Notes: generated from the sequence alone by a model not told the origin. A stretch of DNA of 64,000 nt from Trematomus loennbergii (GCA_012861695.1 JAAOOA010000016.1:23753494-23817493); one strand, 5' to 3'. Positions 13,537 through 28,314 are shown, counted from the stretch's first letter. Made by a program: numbers and translations.

Positions 13537-13662
13537 GAAAACCTATAGAACAACAGAGACACATTTCAGTTGAGAGGAGTGTGTGTGTGCCAACTCTGGA
13601 GCTAAATAAAGCCCACATACTCCTCTCAACTGAAATGTGTCTCTGTTGTTCTGTAGGTTTTC
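13537..13662. repeat. 44-bp-arm inverted repeat (hairpin)
   Basis: The left arm, 13537-13580, pairs with the right arm, 13619-13662, with a single mismatch across a 38-nt spacer. The right arm runs straight into the compound AC array. It looks like a recent local inverted duplication or a very short foldback element. A transcript would form a long hairpin, but I see nothing that marks it as a microRNA gene. Confidence 0.9.
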
Positions 13663-13811
<149 letters not shown>

Positions 13812-14499
13812 AAATGTTAAATGTCAGCATGCAGATATGCCTCCTATCACACATCTCCCTGAATACTAAGCATGGAACCCACAAACCTTTTCTCAGTTTT
13901 GTTTTTCACAAGAAAAAAAGTGTTGTTTCACTTTAAATCTCGTGTTTGGAGCTGAGATTTATATTCATATTCCTGGAACTCACGCCACAATATCCCAACC
14001 ACTCATCACCTGTTTATCAGAAACAGTCAGTGGGTTTCTCCATCCTGGTATGTTCTTGTGACACGCTGCTGTACGAGGAAGCGATCCGGTAATTTGAGGT
14101 GAAGAGATCATGTGACAGGTGACTGCTTACCGCCTGCATCGTATCTGATCTGAAGCTGTGTCATGTTTAAAGCAGAAGTGACTGACTCACACACCTGAAC
14201 TGCACTTTTATCATATCTATCAATTCTGACAGAAATCCCTTCAGATGCATGCTTACTGCCTGGGTGCAGCTCTACAAATAAGGCCTGAAACAACATGTTT
14301 TTCAATATTAACTCAACTAAAATCACTAAAAAACGTGTTGCTTTTGATATATTGTTTCCTTTTTTTAATGTTAAAAAGGAAAATCTTTTTTTTTGGAATA
14401 GAGCCAAACACTGGGCGGATATATTGCTTGATAATAGTTAATTGATCATTTCAATTTGGCAAATAATTAACAAGTTATGTTGCAGTATAGATTAGACGT
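13812..14499. other. no recognisable feature
   Basis: AT-rich DNA. Small open frames on both strands (14108-14445) overlap and have no recognisable domains. Confidence 0.45.
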
Positions 14500-14806
14500 A
14501 ATGTTTTCGTACAGTATGGAATGGCAAATATACATTAAAAAATGTCATCTGTGGCGCTGTGAAAAGCACGACCAATCATTTGAGCTGGCCCGGCTAAAAT
14601 AACTGGATGGCCTACCTGCCTGTCAGCCTTCCATCTCGTGCACAAACTTATCTCGTGCCCTCATTGGTCATGTGCGCGTTCGTGTGTGTTGGAGGAGGGG
14701 CTCTGTAAGGAAGTCTGAAGGAAGGGGCAGATTTTTTTCGGCTGTGTATTTTCAAATTCTAGCGCACTCGAGCTGGTTTCTCCACTCTTACCTACCCCAC
14801 CTTTAA
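14500..14806. mobile_element. MITE right-end fragment, TTAA-bounded
   Basis: A GC-richer block ends in TCTTACCTACCCCACCT followed by TTAA at 14803-14806. The GTTGGAGGAGGGGCTCTGTA motif (about 14687) and the end motif match a common fish TTAA-bounded MITE as I recall it. The left terminus is not visible, so its left limit is approximate. Confidence 0.5.
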
Positions 14807-15270
14807 GTACAGTTTTTGAATGCAGGACTTGGATATTTTCACTCTGTAGTATAGCTTATTTTGTTTCAAAGTCTATAATCCAGTAATTCTTCCACCTCTG
14901 GTGATTTCACAGCACACTTTGTCAGCTGTGAATTGGAAACAGATTCAAGGGGTGATTCAGGATTTCTTTAGAAACGTTTGTATGTATTAAGAGGATCTAT
15001 ACAGGAACAGTTTGGTATCCATACTGTTGCAGGAAGATAAACAAGGCTTACCTCAGTGGGACCTGATATCTTGATTTATTGTCGCTCTGCTGTAAACTGC
15101 TTTCATCTCTCCGGAGTCACCGGTGAGTTTGAGATTACGTTTTATCTTTGTGCGCTCACCTGTTCAAATATGTGCACTCGGATAATTGGCCTATTGTGGA
15201 TGTCTGGAAACTTGCCACCAAGCCTTAAGTTTGTTGTTGTGCTTTTATTTCAAGTGAAGGATGGATTAAG
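14807..15270. other. no recognisable feature
   Basis: No supported feature. The open frame that begins here and runs to 15532 owes most of its length to the GA tract. Confidence 0.5.
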
Positions 15271-16415
<1,145 letters not shown>

Positions 16416-17661
16416 GTTTAGACCAGTGGTTCTCAAACTTTTTTCAATAATGTACCCCCTTTGAAAAAAAAATTCAGCCAAGTACCCCCTGATCAGCGCA
16501 AAAACTATTTGTTAGGGAAAAAATGCCTATATAAAGAGGTACAGTACAGCCTGAGCCTTGCACCATCAGTGTCTGATTTATTAAAACAACATTGTAACTG
16601 AGAAACACTTAAATGCTACATTTCAAATGTTTACAATCCATCACTAAATTCATGGTAAACCAATTTTAACATCATGCAATAACGCTAAGACGACATTAGT
16701 TGCATTGAACTGATCTTTTTAATAAGTTGTACTTACAATTTAGTGAGAAACATGAGCTTGTGCTTCACTGAGGATCTTTGTCATTCTGACAGGGAGGCAA
16801 ACTGCAGTTATTACACTTCGCATTTTGAAATATGTGTAACTCTGTTAATATAAAACCCACACTGCTCAAACTTCGTAACTTTTCCGAAAATTGGTATATT
16901 TATTTATTTATTTATTTTGGGGCGTGGGGAATGAAGAGAAAAAAAAATATGAGCATTTATGAGCATGGGATTTTGACCCCTCATATAAACAAATGCATAA
17001 TGCTGCACTATACTTTGCAGCCACAAGCCGTTGCCAAGCAACGCTTATTGTTTAGGTCCTTTGACACGCAGGCAGTCATATAATTAACTAGAACTAGCTA
17101 GATCTGATAGATTTGGACATAAACCATAGACTGTATATATAAATATATAATATATAAACACATAAACGCGAGTGAAGTATAACCGGACGCGAGAGAGAGA
17201 TCAGAGATCAGATCAGCTGCTGCTGATGGGGAACACGCAGCTCTTCCGGATCACAGCTCCACCCGCTGTGACGGACCGTTTCGCGGAGCAAAATACACTA
17301 AGAGTTAGACCTAACACACAGCTAGTTTATCTACTCTGGAACTAGCTAAACTAGTTATAAATATGTGTATTCTTTTTGGGCCACTTATTACAGGTTCAGC
17401 GAGCTGCACGAGACTGACCGGCTGTCCGGAGACGAGAGAGAGGAAAAGAGAGCACCCCGTTTATTTTTCCCATTTTTCTGGTCTAAACCAGTGGTTCTCA
17501 AATGGGGGTACGCGGACCCCTAGGGGTACGTTGGAGTACTGCAGGGGGTACGTGAGATGTATTTTATGTTAATGAAAAAAAAACATAATTAATGCATTTA
17601 AACAAACTACTAATAGTAGATTAACTACTTTATTCAAAAGTTTACAGTAATTCTGGATAAT
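16416..17661. mobile_element. hAT-like element with inverted right end
   Basis: A hAT-type terminus, CAGTGGTTCTCAAAC, starts at 16424 right after GTTTAGAC (16416-16423). A second terminus, CAGTGGTTCTCAAAT, starts at 17489 in the same orientation instead of inverted, and is preceded by GTCTAAAC (17481-17488). GTCTAAAC is the exact reverse complement of the left 8-mer. This is what is expected if the right end with its 8-bp target duplication has been inverted in place. There is no transposase frame; a (TTTA)n run lies at about 16897. Family-type motifs such as GTACCCCC lie inside both ends. Inference: one non-autonomous hAT, rearranged at its right end. Confidence 0.7.
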
Positions 17662-17834
17662 AAAATGGGAAAAATAAACGGGTGCTCTCTTTTCCTCTCT
17701 CTCGTCTCCGGACAGCCGGTCAGTCTCGTGCAGCTCGCTGAACCTGTAATAAGTGGCCCAACAAAGAATACACATATTTATAACTAGTTTAGCTAGTTCC
17801 AGAGTAGATAAACTAGCTGTGTGTTAGGTCTAAC
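17304..17834. repeat. 173-bp-arm inverted repeat
   Basis: Arm 17304-17475 is the reverse complement of 17662-17834 with only about two small indels. The 186-bp spacer holds the inverted hAT end. The outer tips carry the small palindrome GTTAGACCTAAC. The near-identity of the arms implies a recent duplication. Confidence 0.93.
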
Positions 17835-17919
17835 ACTGTGGCACTCTATAGTAATCCTCTATAGTCTAAACTTTATAGTCTATTTAGACTATAGAGGATT
17901 ACTATAGAGTGCCACAGTG
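17834..17919. repeat. 37-bp-arm perfect palindrome
   Basis: Arm 17834-17870 pairs perfectly with 17883-17919 around a 12-nt loop. Near the centre lie GTCTAAAC (17864-17871) and ATTTAGAC (17882-17889), matching the hAT target 8-mer in both orientations (the second with one mismatch). Confidence 0.93.
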
Positions 17920-18246
17920 ACGCGTCCTAAAACCCGGAAGTAAGAAGAGACAGATCACGTTTTGTTCAGCCGGATAATATCCACATGTCTACCCTACTTT
18001 TATAATTTTCGAATCATAAATCTAATCAATAGATTTATGATCGATAAATTTATGATTCGAAAATTATAAAAGTAGGGTAGACATGTGGATATTATCCGGC
18101 TGAACAAAACGTGATCTGTCTCTTCAATTTGTGTCAACCACAGACCTTATTTCCAGCTCATTTGCTATGGTTTTTGTCGGAGGAACCGGAAGTGGTAACA
18201 TGCTAACTTACTTCCGGGTTTTAGGACGCGTCACTGTGGTACTCTA
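17905..18246. mobile_element. long-TIR foldback MITE
   Basis: Inverted arms in two blocks: outer 17905-17944 with 18207-18246 (one mismatch) and inner 17945-18021 with 18048-18124 (77 bp, perfect), around a 26-nt loop. The right arm holds an extra 82 bp (18125-18206) missing from the left arm. TA dinucleotides border both ends (17905-17906 and 18245-18246), which suits a Tc1/mariner-type TA duplication, though TA is weak evidence. The ends read GAGTGCCACAGTGACGCG and its near complement. No coding capacity. Confidence 0.75.
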
Positions 18247-19832
<1,586 letters not shown>

Positions 19833-20105
19833 AGTCAAAGTCAAAGTCAACTTTATTGTCAATCTTTGAGTTTGTGTGAACAGACAGAGAGATCGAAATA
19901 CTGTTTCCCACAATCCCGAATACAAAAACCAAAGCTATGAACAAATATGCAAATATGTAGATACCTATATATACACAATCAAAAGACACATTTATACATA
20001 TGCACACATTAAGACATAAATAAAAAGCACAACAATCAATATATACAAAATAACAGTCACTTCAATATCTTTGAGAATCTACAATAGTGCAAGACTGTCC
20101 ACAGC
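19833..20105 (-). mobile_element. LINE 3' end, reverse orientation
   Basis: It begins with TCAAAGTCAAAGTCAACTTT, the complement of the tail of the element at 11870-12113, and continues with the same motifs in reverse order. A 5'-truncated copy of one non-LTR family. Confidence 0.7.
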
Positions 20106-21429
20106 GTAACAAAAAGTGTCTGCTGCTGGATTTGAGTGTCAAAGGAGGACTGTTATGTTGCAGCACGGCGTTGGCAACCTAGTTCTTATCTGTATTTACA
20201 TTATAAGACAAATTCTAAACAAATCCAAATTATTTCCTTCAGTATCCTCTCACCTCTCACTTCATAAAATGCTTTGTAACTCAGTGTAACTTAAGGACAT
20301 TTGAGCAGACAGGCCTCTTTGTTTGTAGATCCTCAACACCTTTGCATATAGGAAGAGATGGACGTGCTCTTTCCTATGAGCTTCATTGCACTTGGAAACA
20401 GCAGGTAGCTCTGTTTCCTCTAAGATGTATGATTTAACTGCGTTTAATTGCAATACAATCATAGTCATGTACAAGTTAATGTCTAATAAAGTCGCAGTAG
20501 TGTTTGACCTTCAATACTCACACTGACTGTGTGTTTGTCACCTCTGATTCTTTCTCAGTGCAGCTGATCAAAGTGTTTACATAGCCTCACCCACTCTGTG
20601 TGATATCAGTGATTGTAGTTTCGATACGTCAATCAGTTGTATTTTTGGCTTTTGTGGCAGCTTTCTTGCGTCTCAAACACAATTCCTGCCCTTTATTTGA
20701 TGATGACTTAAAGACTGTAAACTGAAGGTTACTGTAGTTGATAACTAAGTAACAGTTGTTATTGTGCTCGCAGAAAACGCCCTGAATGGTCAAATATACT
20801 CTGGATATGGTGTTATTTTAATGCAGTAATACACTGTACTGTAAACTTTGAAATGCACAGTGAATGTGTTCTTCTGAACAACTAATAACAGCTTTCACAG
20901 AATCTTCTTGTTCTATGTTTTCTTCGCTGTTATGTATCCCATAAATATTGTCAAGCTATGAATATAATGTGGGAGCTCTTTGTGGCCTCATGTCCCTCAG
21001 GGGACGAAGAGCATTGAGTTCAAATATTCTGATATCTGATTTGATCACCTACTAAGAGTCCTTTTGAATAGGAAATTAGGGCTAAAAGGAATTGTTTTCA
21101 TAGAGGTTGATTCTCTGAATATTCTTTCCATTAGTTGTTCATTAGTTTCATTTAATTTTGTCTGACCAGCAGTGCAAAATGATTCAATTTGCTTAATGTT
21201 TTAACAGCAAATTCATGAAGAATTTTGAGTTAATCCACTGATCAATGATGTGGAAGGGAAATCAATTTTCCTCAGGGAAACCTAAATCACTTAATATGTT
21301 TACATAATCAGCCTGTTCCCTGTTTCATGGCTGTGCTTGACGTAATTATAACACAGAGCATGATCGATATTTCAGATCAATATGCTGATCAGAGAGGTTT
21401 CTTAATTATTTCCCATTTGTGGGGTTTTC
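20106..21429. other. no recognisable feature
   Basis: AT-rich DNA. No gene, repeat or transposon end recognised. Confidence 0.5.
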
Positions 21430-21560
21430 TTAGGAGCTTTTTCTTCTATACGCTGCGGGGGTCTAAGGGTGTTGATACTGTAAACACTGTAATCCCCCTG
21501 AGACAAAATGTGTTATTTGTGATATTGGGCTTTATAAAAACATTTTGATTGATTGATTGG
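21430..21560 (+). mobile_element. LINE 3' end with (GATT)n tail
   Basis: 'ccccctgagacaaaatg' is followed by TTGTGATATTGGGCTTTATA and a TTGATTGATTGATTGG tail. This arrangement is typical of a common teleost non-LTR 3' end (Rex or Expander type; the exact clade is uncertain). Confidence 0.6.
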
Positions 21561-21838
21561 TTCAATGGATTCTTATCAGGTTCAAAAGATGCTCTGCAGT
21601 CAATCAGAGTTGTATTCCTAGAAGAAATCATACCCCGAGTTCAGACCCCAAAATTAAGAAAGTGGACGTGTTTGCTCCCTTTATAGGAAAAAAGTCCCCG
21701 ACCTTATCATTGATACGCATTGATCTTGTAATGTTTTGACAGTTTGTGCTAATTTGAGACATGCACCTGCAATGAGCCCCACTTTTGGCTAACTGCAGTA
21801 CATCCCATGTATTAGAAGATGGCCGACTATCAAGCAGC

Positions 21839-21928
21839 TCTCTCTCTCTCTCCCTCTCTCCCTCTCTCCTCTCTCCCTCTCTCCCTCTCTCCCTCTCTCC
21901 CTCTCTCCCTCTCTCCCTCTCTCCCTCC
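21839..21928. repeat. CTCTCTCC polypyrimidine tandem repeat
   Basis: About 90 bp of CT with an 8-bp period (ctctctcc). A homopyrimidine mirror repeat able to form triplex DNA. Confidence 0.95.
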
Positions 21929-23035
21929 CCCTACATGCTTCAGGTCGACTCCACTGCAATTGAAAAGACACAGCATACTGTAGCTAGCTAGAGTGTGTAC
22001 CACGCCTTTTTGTTTAATTTCCTTACAGCCTCCTTACAGTTTGTCCTCCACATGAACGTACACACACACACATTCAGGTTGTGATTTTATTAAAGGGCTG
22101 TGTACCAAACAAAGACATTTGATTAAGTCTATAGACAAAACATTTTACATTTGAACATCGGGACATCTATGCAGCAACACAATATTTTTTTCTAAATAAT
22201 ATTAATGCATATTTTCCTGTAACACATATTGAGCCTCCTGTGATTTGAATATTGCATAAGTCCATTTTGTGATTGCATTTCGTAATACTTTACCTTTCCA
22301 AAGAAATGACTAGTGTTTGGGGAAACTGATAGTGAACTGTAGGTCGTCAGCCATTCCAACAACTAATGTAAACACCATGTAATGTACTGGCAGCTCAGCG
22401 CTCCTGAATATTGCCAGAATGCACTTTGACTTGCTTTTGAGCATTTTTATTTGTAGTGGTTTCACAAACTCTTGTTGACTTCCTCTCGTTGACTTCCCTC
22501 GGAAGATCCCTGTTGCCACTATTAATCACGCTCCAATACTCACTGGACATCTGTGAAATGACCCATCAAGATACTAGTGTGTTGGAGTTTCAAACATCTG
22601 TTAAGAGCTAGAAAAGCATTGTGAGATATTGAGTTAAATGTGTGGATTTTCCCCATAAGACTAGGACATGATAGCGGCTCAATTTTACACTCAATATTTA
22701 GGCACTAAAATGGCTGAAGTAATTTCTGACACACTCCTGATGAAAGTAGTAGATTTTCACCATAACAATCATTTACACACATTGCATTGTGTCATTAACC
22801 ACACATGCACCATAAGCCTGAAAAGCAAGCACATGATGGCTTAAAGGCATTCATAATAATATTTCTGTGTAGTAACTCCAACTACCCTAATTAGTTTTCT
22901 CCTGTTTTTACGTTAGAGTAGGTAAGAAGCCTGTACGTTTATTTTTCTCATTTGTTTGGCAAGGTTTATGTGTTCAAAGGTTTGTTTGTTTTGTGGTTTT
23001 GTTACACCTCTTTGTAAACAACTTTGGTAATTCAA
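21929..23035. other. no recognisable feature
   Basis: AT-rich DNA without supported features. Confidence 0.5.
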
Positions 23036-23190
23036 TTTACCAAACGACGTTCTCTGTCTCGGCGTCCATGTTCTTGGGAGTGGGAAAAGTGGGGCGAGTG
23101 CACATTTTGTTTATTTACCAAACAACATTCTCTGTCTCAGCGTCCATGTTCTTGGGAGTGGGAAAAGTGGGGAGAGTGCAAATTTGGCAA
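23036..23190. repeat. tandem duplication, 78-bp unit x2
   Basis: The unit starting TTTACCAAACGACGTTCTCT at 23036 recurs at 23114 with about five differences. Both units share 'cgtccatgttcttgggagtgggaaaag'-type sequence. 78 is a multiple of three, so a frame stays open across both (22993-23247), but nothing else suggests coding. Confidence 0.9.
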
Positions 23191-23510
23191 CTGGAAGGTC
23201 ACCAGTTCAAGTCCCGACAAGACCAAGTGTTACCGAGGTGTCCCTGAGCAAGGCACCATTCCCTACAATGCTCCCCGGGCAGATGGGGCTCATAGCCATG
23301 GAAGGCAACCCATCTAGGAGAAGGACACTCTGAACTAAAAACCAGGACTGAGAGGAGTTGCGCCCCCCAGTCCTTAATCAGCATAGCATAGTAAAGCCAA
23401 CCATGAAGAACAAAGTCATCCCAAAATCCTTTATACGGAGAACCGGGATGACTGGAAGCGACGATGGAGGGCTCGTCTGAGGACGACCTAGAGAGAATCA
23501 TGAGCATTTT
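23187..23510 (+). mobile_element. tRNA-type SINE with long body
   Basis: A B-box-like motif, CAGTTCAAGTCCCGAC, near 23206 is followed by GTGTCCCTGAGCAAGGCACC, a conserved-looking fish SINE core. A 'catggaaggcaacccatctaggagaagg' stretch follows. The family differs from the SINE at 7684. The 3' limit is uncertain because no tail repeat is visible. Confidence 0.6.
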
Positions 23511-26500
23511 ACAGTATTGCAATACTATGTGTTACACATGTTTTTCCACTGCTTTAAAGCCAAAACCGCTTCGCCAAATGAAAATCTGCTGCAAGAGAAA
23601 CCATGAATGAACCTTCTATAACAAACATTAAAGCATTGTGTGTGACCCCAACCATGACCCGAATAGCCAATATGAGTTTTTACCAGCAATTGGAGATACA
23701 AGGTTCCCACAGTTTAACAAGGTTGGACTGAGGCACTGCTTGTGTGCATGAGTCAATCCTGAAATTAAGTATGGAATTTAATCCCAGATCAAATGTCTGT
23801 GAAAGTACTGTCTTCAGTGATAGTAATGTTGTGCTGCTGTGTGAAAAATCTGAATGGATCTGACTATAAAGCGTTTTCCACAGAGTTCAGGAGGATTACT
23901 CATTCACTTTCTCCACATAGTTTCCCCCAAACTTCACTTTCACAAACTTTCTTTTTTACGCCAGCTGCGCTCAGGCAGGGCGTGCTATTAGTCACAATGA
24001 ATAACGTTATAACCACTTTTTATTATTTGGTCCCTAACACCACATGCTTCAGAGCTCGGGAACATATACTGCATGAGTTGATTCAGAACCATCTGGAAAA
24101 CAACGCGGCAACAAATAGCTCACTTTCTTTGTTGCAGAAGATATAATGATTATATTCTTGACACGGTTGTGATCTTTAAGTTCAGTTACTGTGGAGGTGT
24201 GAGGCCTAGTTATAATTGGTTGTTTGTCACCACTTCAACACTTTCAACAGAGGGTGGTGTCGTTCTCACATCTCGCTGCAAAATGGAGACGTTTGTGTTT
24301 TTAGGCCACAGCTCTCCTACGACTTTTGTTTTGTCTCTGATGTTCAGCCTCCCACATTTCTCTGCTCTGAGCTGTCATTTGAAAAGCAGGTCTGCACGCA
24401 CCACAATTAAACCAAAATGTCTCTTTCTCTCTCTCTCTGTCTCTTTTTCATGTCTCTTGCACTTTTCTCTTGTTGTTCCTGCTTCAGAACATTCAGAAGC
24501 AAACAAAGGAAAGGAAAGTACATGTTTTCTTTTAGTGTCAGTGAAAAAAAGAGAACTGCTTTGATCGATGAAGCATTACAGGTGGCATGATTCAGACTGA
24601 ACCGTGTTGTTAGTCTTAGAAACTACTTCATAGTGAAATTATGGAGAGTGAATATAATGCAGAATATATGACAAACCTTTTTTTATTTCCAAATTCAAAA
24701 GCCGTCTATCTCTTTTTGGTTTGTTTTACAGTTTAAGAATGTAACTTTTTTGACTGTCCATTATTTTTTTTGACGGTCTCTTTCTATACCAAAAATATGT
24801 GTAAGACAAAATCAATACAAATATAGAGGAGAGTGAAATCATATGCTGAAACTAAATCCAATAAGAATATTTTTTTAGTGTCTATTTTTTATTATTTAAG
24901 TGCATAAATTAATACATTTCCTAATGCTCTCACTTGTGGAGAATTATTTGTTCCCCTGTATATCTCCCTTGTTTTTTCTGCCTCTTTCTTGCCCCTTATT
25001 TTTTTTTTTTCAACTGACAAATACCAGCGGCAGTGAAAGAGGAAAAGCAGCTCTCCTACTCACCGTTCTCTCATCCTCTCTGCTTCCTTTTCACTTTTTC
25101 AAACGCACACCGCGCTTGTTTTGCATCAAAGCAGAGGCATCAACGTCTTCTCCTTTGCTCTCTGACTAATTGTGAGAATAAAAAAACACCATGGAGAGCA
25201 AACCTGACTTTCCTTTGTATTTTTAGTCCACACAGTCACGCTGGGTTACGTTGTATCTTTGAGTTGCACTTTGTGAAATAAGTCGGTGGTACGATGGTCT
25301 CCAGTGACGGCTGTTTACGTCCCACAGAAACAAACCCAGGCTCGGCTGTCTGGGGAAAAATTGTCCACCTCAGATCTGATTTTACTTTGAGTCTACTGTT
25401 TTAGGCAGACTCTGGAAAATTGTAGTCGGCTGGTTGGTGTTTTGTCACAGGCCTCTGAACGTTCCTCAAGTGTGAATCAAAATTAAACTTTGTAGTGTAG
25501 GAAAGAGTGCTAAGTCATTTATTTTGACCCTTTACCGGAGCACAAACCGGGGCGTTGGTTAGGGTTTTTGTATTTTAATAAATAAAACTACGAGTAATAG
25601 TGAAACTCTGAATCAGAAAGAGAAGCCCTTTGATCGATGATCCTTTAAAGGTGACATATGAGCTTTTGAGTGGTGGGTGGGAGCGGTGTTAAATGTTGGC
25701 AAACGGTTATTTTATTTCTTTAGATACAATGTATATTTCTGAAAATGTATTATTTTATATTAAAATGACTAAATAAGAGGGGTTCATATGCTAAAAATAC
25801 AAGTCAATTTATGGCACTATGTATTATCTCTCTGGTATTTAAATGATTGTGATTGTAAATTATTTAATCTTGCTCTTTAGACTATTTTAAACTGATTTAA
25901 CAATTTAAATTCTCTAATGTGAGCCTTGCACAACTCTTTAATTGTCTCTATGAAATAACTGGTGGTATTAAAAGTGAAGCAGATACCGATAAGCTATCAC
26001 AACATTTATTTATGTCATTTCATTTTTTGAAAATGTAAGACCTTTTCGTAATTTGTGACTGCATTTTGTGTTGATTTGTGTCAGACTTGTTTTTTCTTCT
26101 TATAAATAAATCCGTAAGTCATATTGAAACTGTGATGCTCTGGAGTGATAATATTACCAGAGCACCGGGGGAAATTTGCCTTGTGAATGTTCGGTTCTCT
26201 GACAACCCACTCAGTTTCGACTGGAAAAAAAATCTTTTAACCTTTTCACAAACAACAAATGCATGAAAAAAAAAGGGTGAAATGAGGGTGGCTGAATATT
26301 ATCCTGCAGCTGGGTGCAAGGAGCCATAATTGAGCAGAAAACACTAATCTGAACACACGATGTGACTCACTTTCTGTATTTCTTTTAATGTTAAACGTGT
26401 TTTACAATTTCTAATTCACGTATCCTGTCTGATCATTTATTTCTCGTTTGTGACTGAGATGAGCACTTTCAAAATGAGAGTTTAAATATTTCACAGGGTT

Positions 26501-27015
26501 GAATATAATATTTATTTTTGCCGATGACTCACTTGTGACTATTTTAGTTGCACTGTAATTCATGATTCGGAAACTGTTGAGGAAGTGTTGGTCCTTAATT
26601 CACAATTTAGAGATTTATCAGTGCTGATGACTCAAATGAAATCTTCATTAAAATATAAAAATAGCTTCGTGACATTTGCTACTTAGTTTTTGATATGTTA
26701 GATGTTGTTTTAATTATGAAAGAGGTAAAAACTCGGTACGGCATTTTAAATTTGACTCTGCAGATAAGACCTCGGTTGCTGATAATGTTATGTGTAATAA
26801 TTTAAATGAATACACAAATGATTCTGTCTGTGAAGATGTTGCCTGCAGTGTTTTCTCACAGACACAGTAGGTTCAGACTCCCTGATCTTAAAGGAGACGA
26901 TGATTAAATATAAACATGTTTATGGTTTCAGTCCGGCAGCTATGCGTGCTCAGAGACCGTGGGTGGAATCACTTTGTTGCCACCGGCGACTGTTAACTGA
27001 CAAGTCACCTCAATA

Positions 27016-27017
<2 letters not shown>
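23511..27017. other. no recognisable gene
   Basis: About 3.5 kb of AT-rich DNA. Pyrimidine-rich patches at 24420-24450 and 24960-25010 create chance frames (24169-24564 and 24900-25169, both +) with no domain and a composition bias toward S, L and F. At 26940 an acceptor-like site leads into a GSYACSE-encoding snippet; it is too short to call. Confidence 0.45.
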
Positions 27018-27055
<38 letters not shown>

Positions 27056-27064
27056 TGTGTTGTG
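27018..27064. repeat. (GT)n microsatellite
   Basis: About 36 bp of GT ending in a GTGGTGTGTTGTG-type interruption. Confidence 0.95.
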
Positions 27065-28093
27065 TCTAAATGCACAATGAGTCCTAAAGAAATGATAAAC
27101 AGATTAGTAATATAAAACTCATTTAAAGAAAAGTAGCTTGTAATAATAACATGTTAGCATCTCTTAAATGACTACTAAATGATAAATATCAGTTGTGAGC
27201 TTTTCAAATATAGCCCCATGAATATTAACAATATGAACAATACTGTAGTGACTCATTTCTAAGGGGTTTTGTGAGTGTGTGTTTATACATACATGACTGC
27301 ATTAGGTATGCTTTTATGCATTAATGTGCCTTTTTGTGTAAGTTGGGAAAATGTGTTTGTACTTTTACTCTTATAATTCAACATCATATGTGGAAGATGT
27401 GTGTGAATTTGGTTCTTTTTTGTTTACTTCTGCAGTTTTGTTTATGTGTTTGTTCCTTAACATACAGTGTGTGTGTAATATACGTTCTTTCTGCTTGAGT
27501 TATTGTTTCTATCAATAGAATATTTATCCTTTTTCCTCATGATGAACATGCATACCTTAAGGTCATCAGAAAATATTTGTGTTAAAGCAACCCAAGTGAG
27601 AGTCTTATTTTACCGTACACTAACCCTGCACCCTTTTTTCCGCCTACACAACTATGAAAGTAGCATTTCATATTTAATATCTAACCTTAACCCTCCTCCA
27701 AACAACACGGAGGAATGCCTCTAAAAAGAAAGTCTACATGTAGCTTTGCACCCCATTTGTTTTTCTCTTAATGAATTCATTCTGATATGCCAGATTTTAA
27801 ATAAAAGGTGTGTTTAAAGTATTTCCTACGTGCTGAAATGCAGCCTAGTCAAGTCTGATCTGTTCTGAACTTCCTGCATCAACACATGTTATGCTATTAC
27901 TCCTACTGCGTATTGTATGTTTACTTGTGTGTGTTATTTCTGACATGTGGCTGTATGAGTGCACCCCTGAAAGTGTGTGTGGGTGTGTGTGTGTATTTGA
28001 GATGAATATCTGGCTGTGTATGTGCTTCTATGAGTGTGTTTACTTCTACAGTAGTACATGTTTGAACGTACAGTTTTGTTATCATTTATCTGG

Positions 28094-28096
<3 letters not shown>
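27065..28096. other. no recognisable feature
   Basis: AT-rich DNA that becomes progressively TG-rich on the plus strand toward the GT array. No supported gene. Confidence 0.5.
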
Positions 28097-28097
<1 letters not shown>

Positions 28098-28128
<31 letters not shown>

Positions 28129-28158
28129 GGGTATGTTGTGGGTGTGTATTATTATCAG

Positions 28159-28220
<62 letters not shown>

Positions 28221-28223
28221 GTG

Positions 28224-28272
<49 letters not shown>

Positions 28273-28274
28273 GT

Positions 28275-28310
<36 letters not shown>

Positions 28311-28314
28311 GTAT
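28098..28314. repeat. interrupted (GT)n array
   Basis: GT blocks at 28098-28126 and 28160-28314 are separated by a 33-bp island containing TATTATTATCAG. Single-base interruptions break the second block. Confidence 0.97.

Noticed and set aside
24169..24564. 131-codon plus-strand frame
   Set aside because: Driven by pyrimidine-rich sequence (24420-24450); composition biased to S, L and F with no domain.
26930..27000. Possible immunoglobulin-domain exon end (GSYACSE)
   Set aside because: Only about nine codons lie between a weak acceptor and a weak donor. Too short to support.
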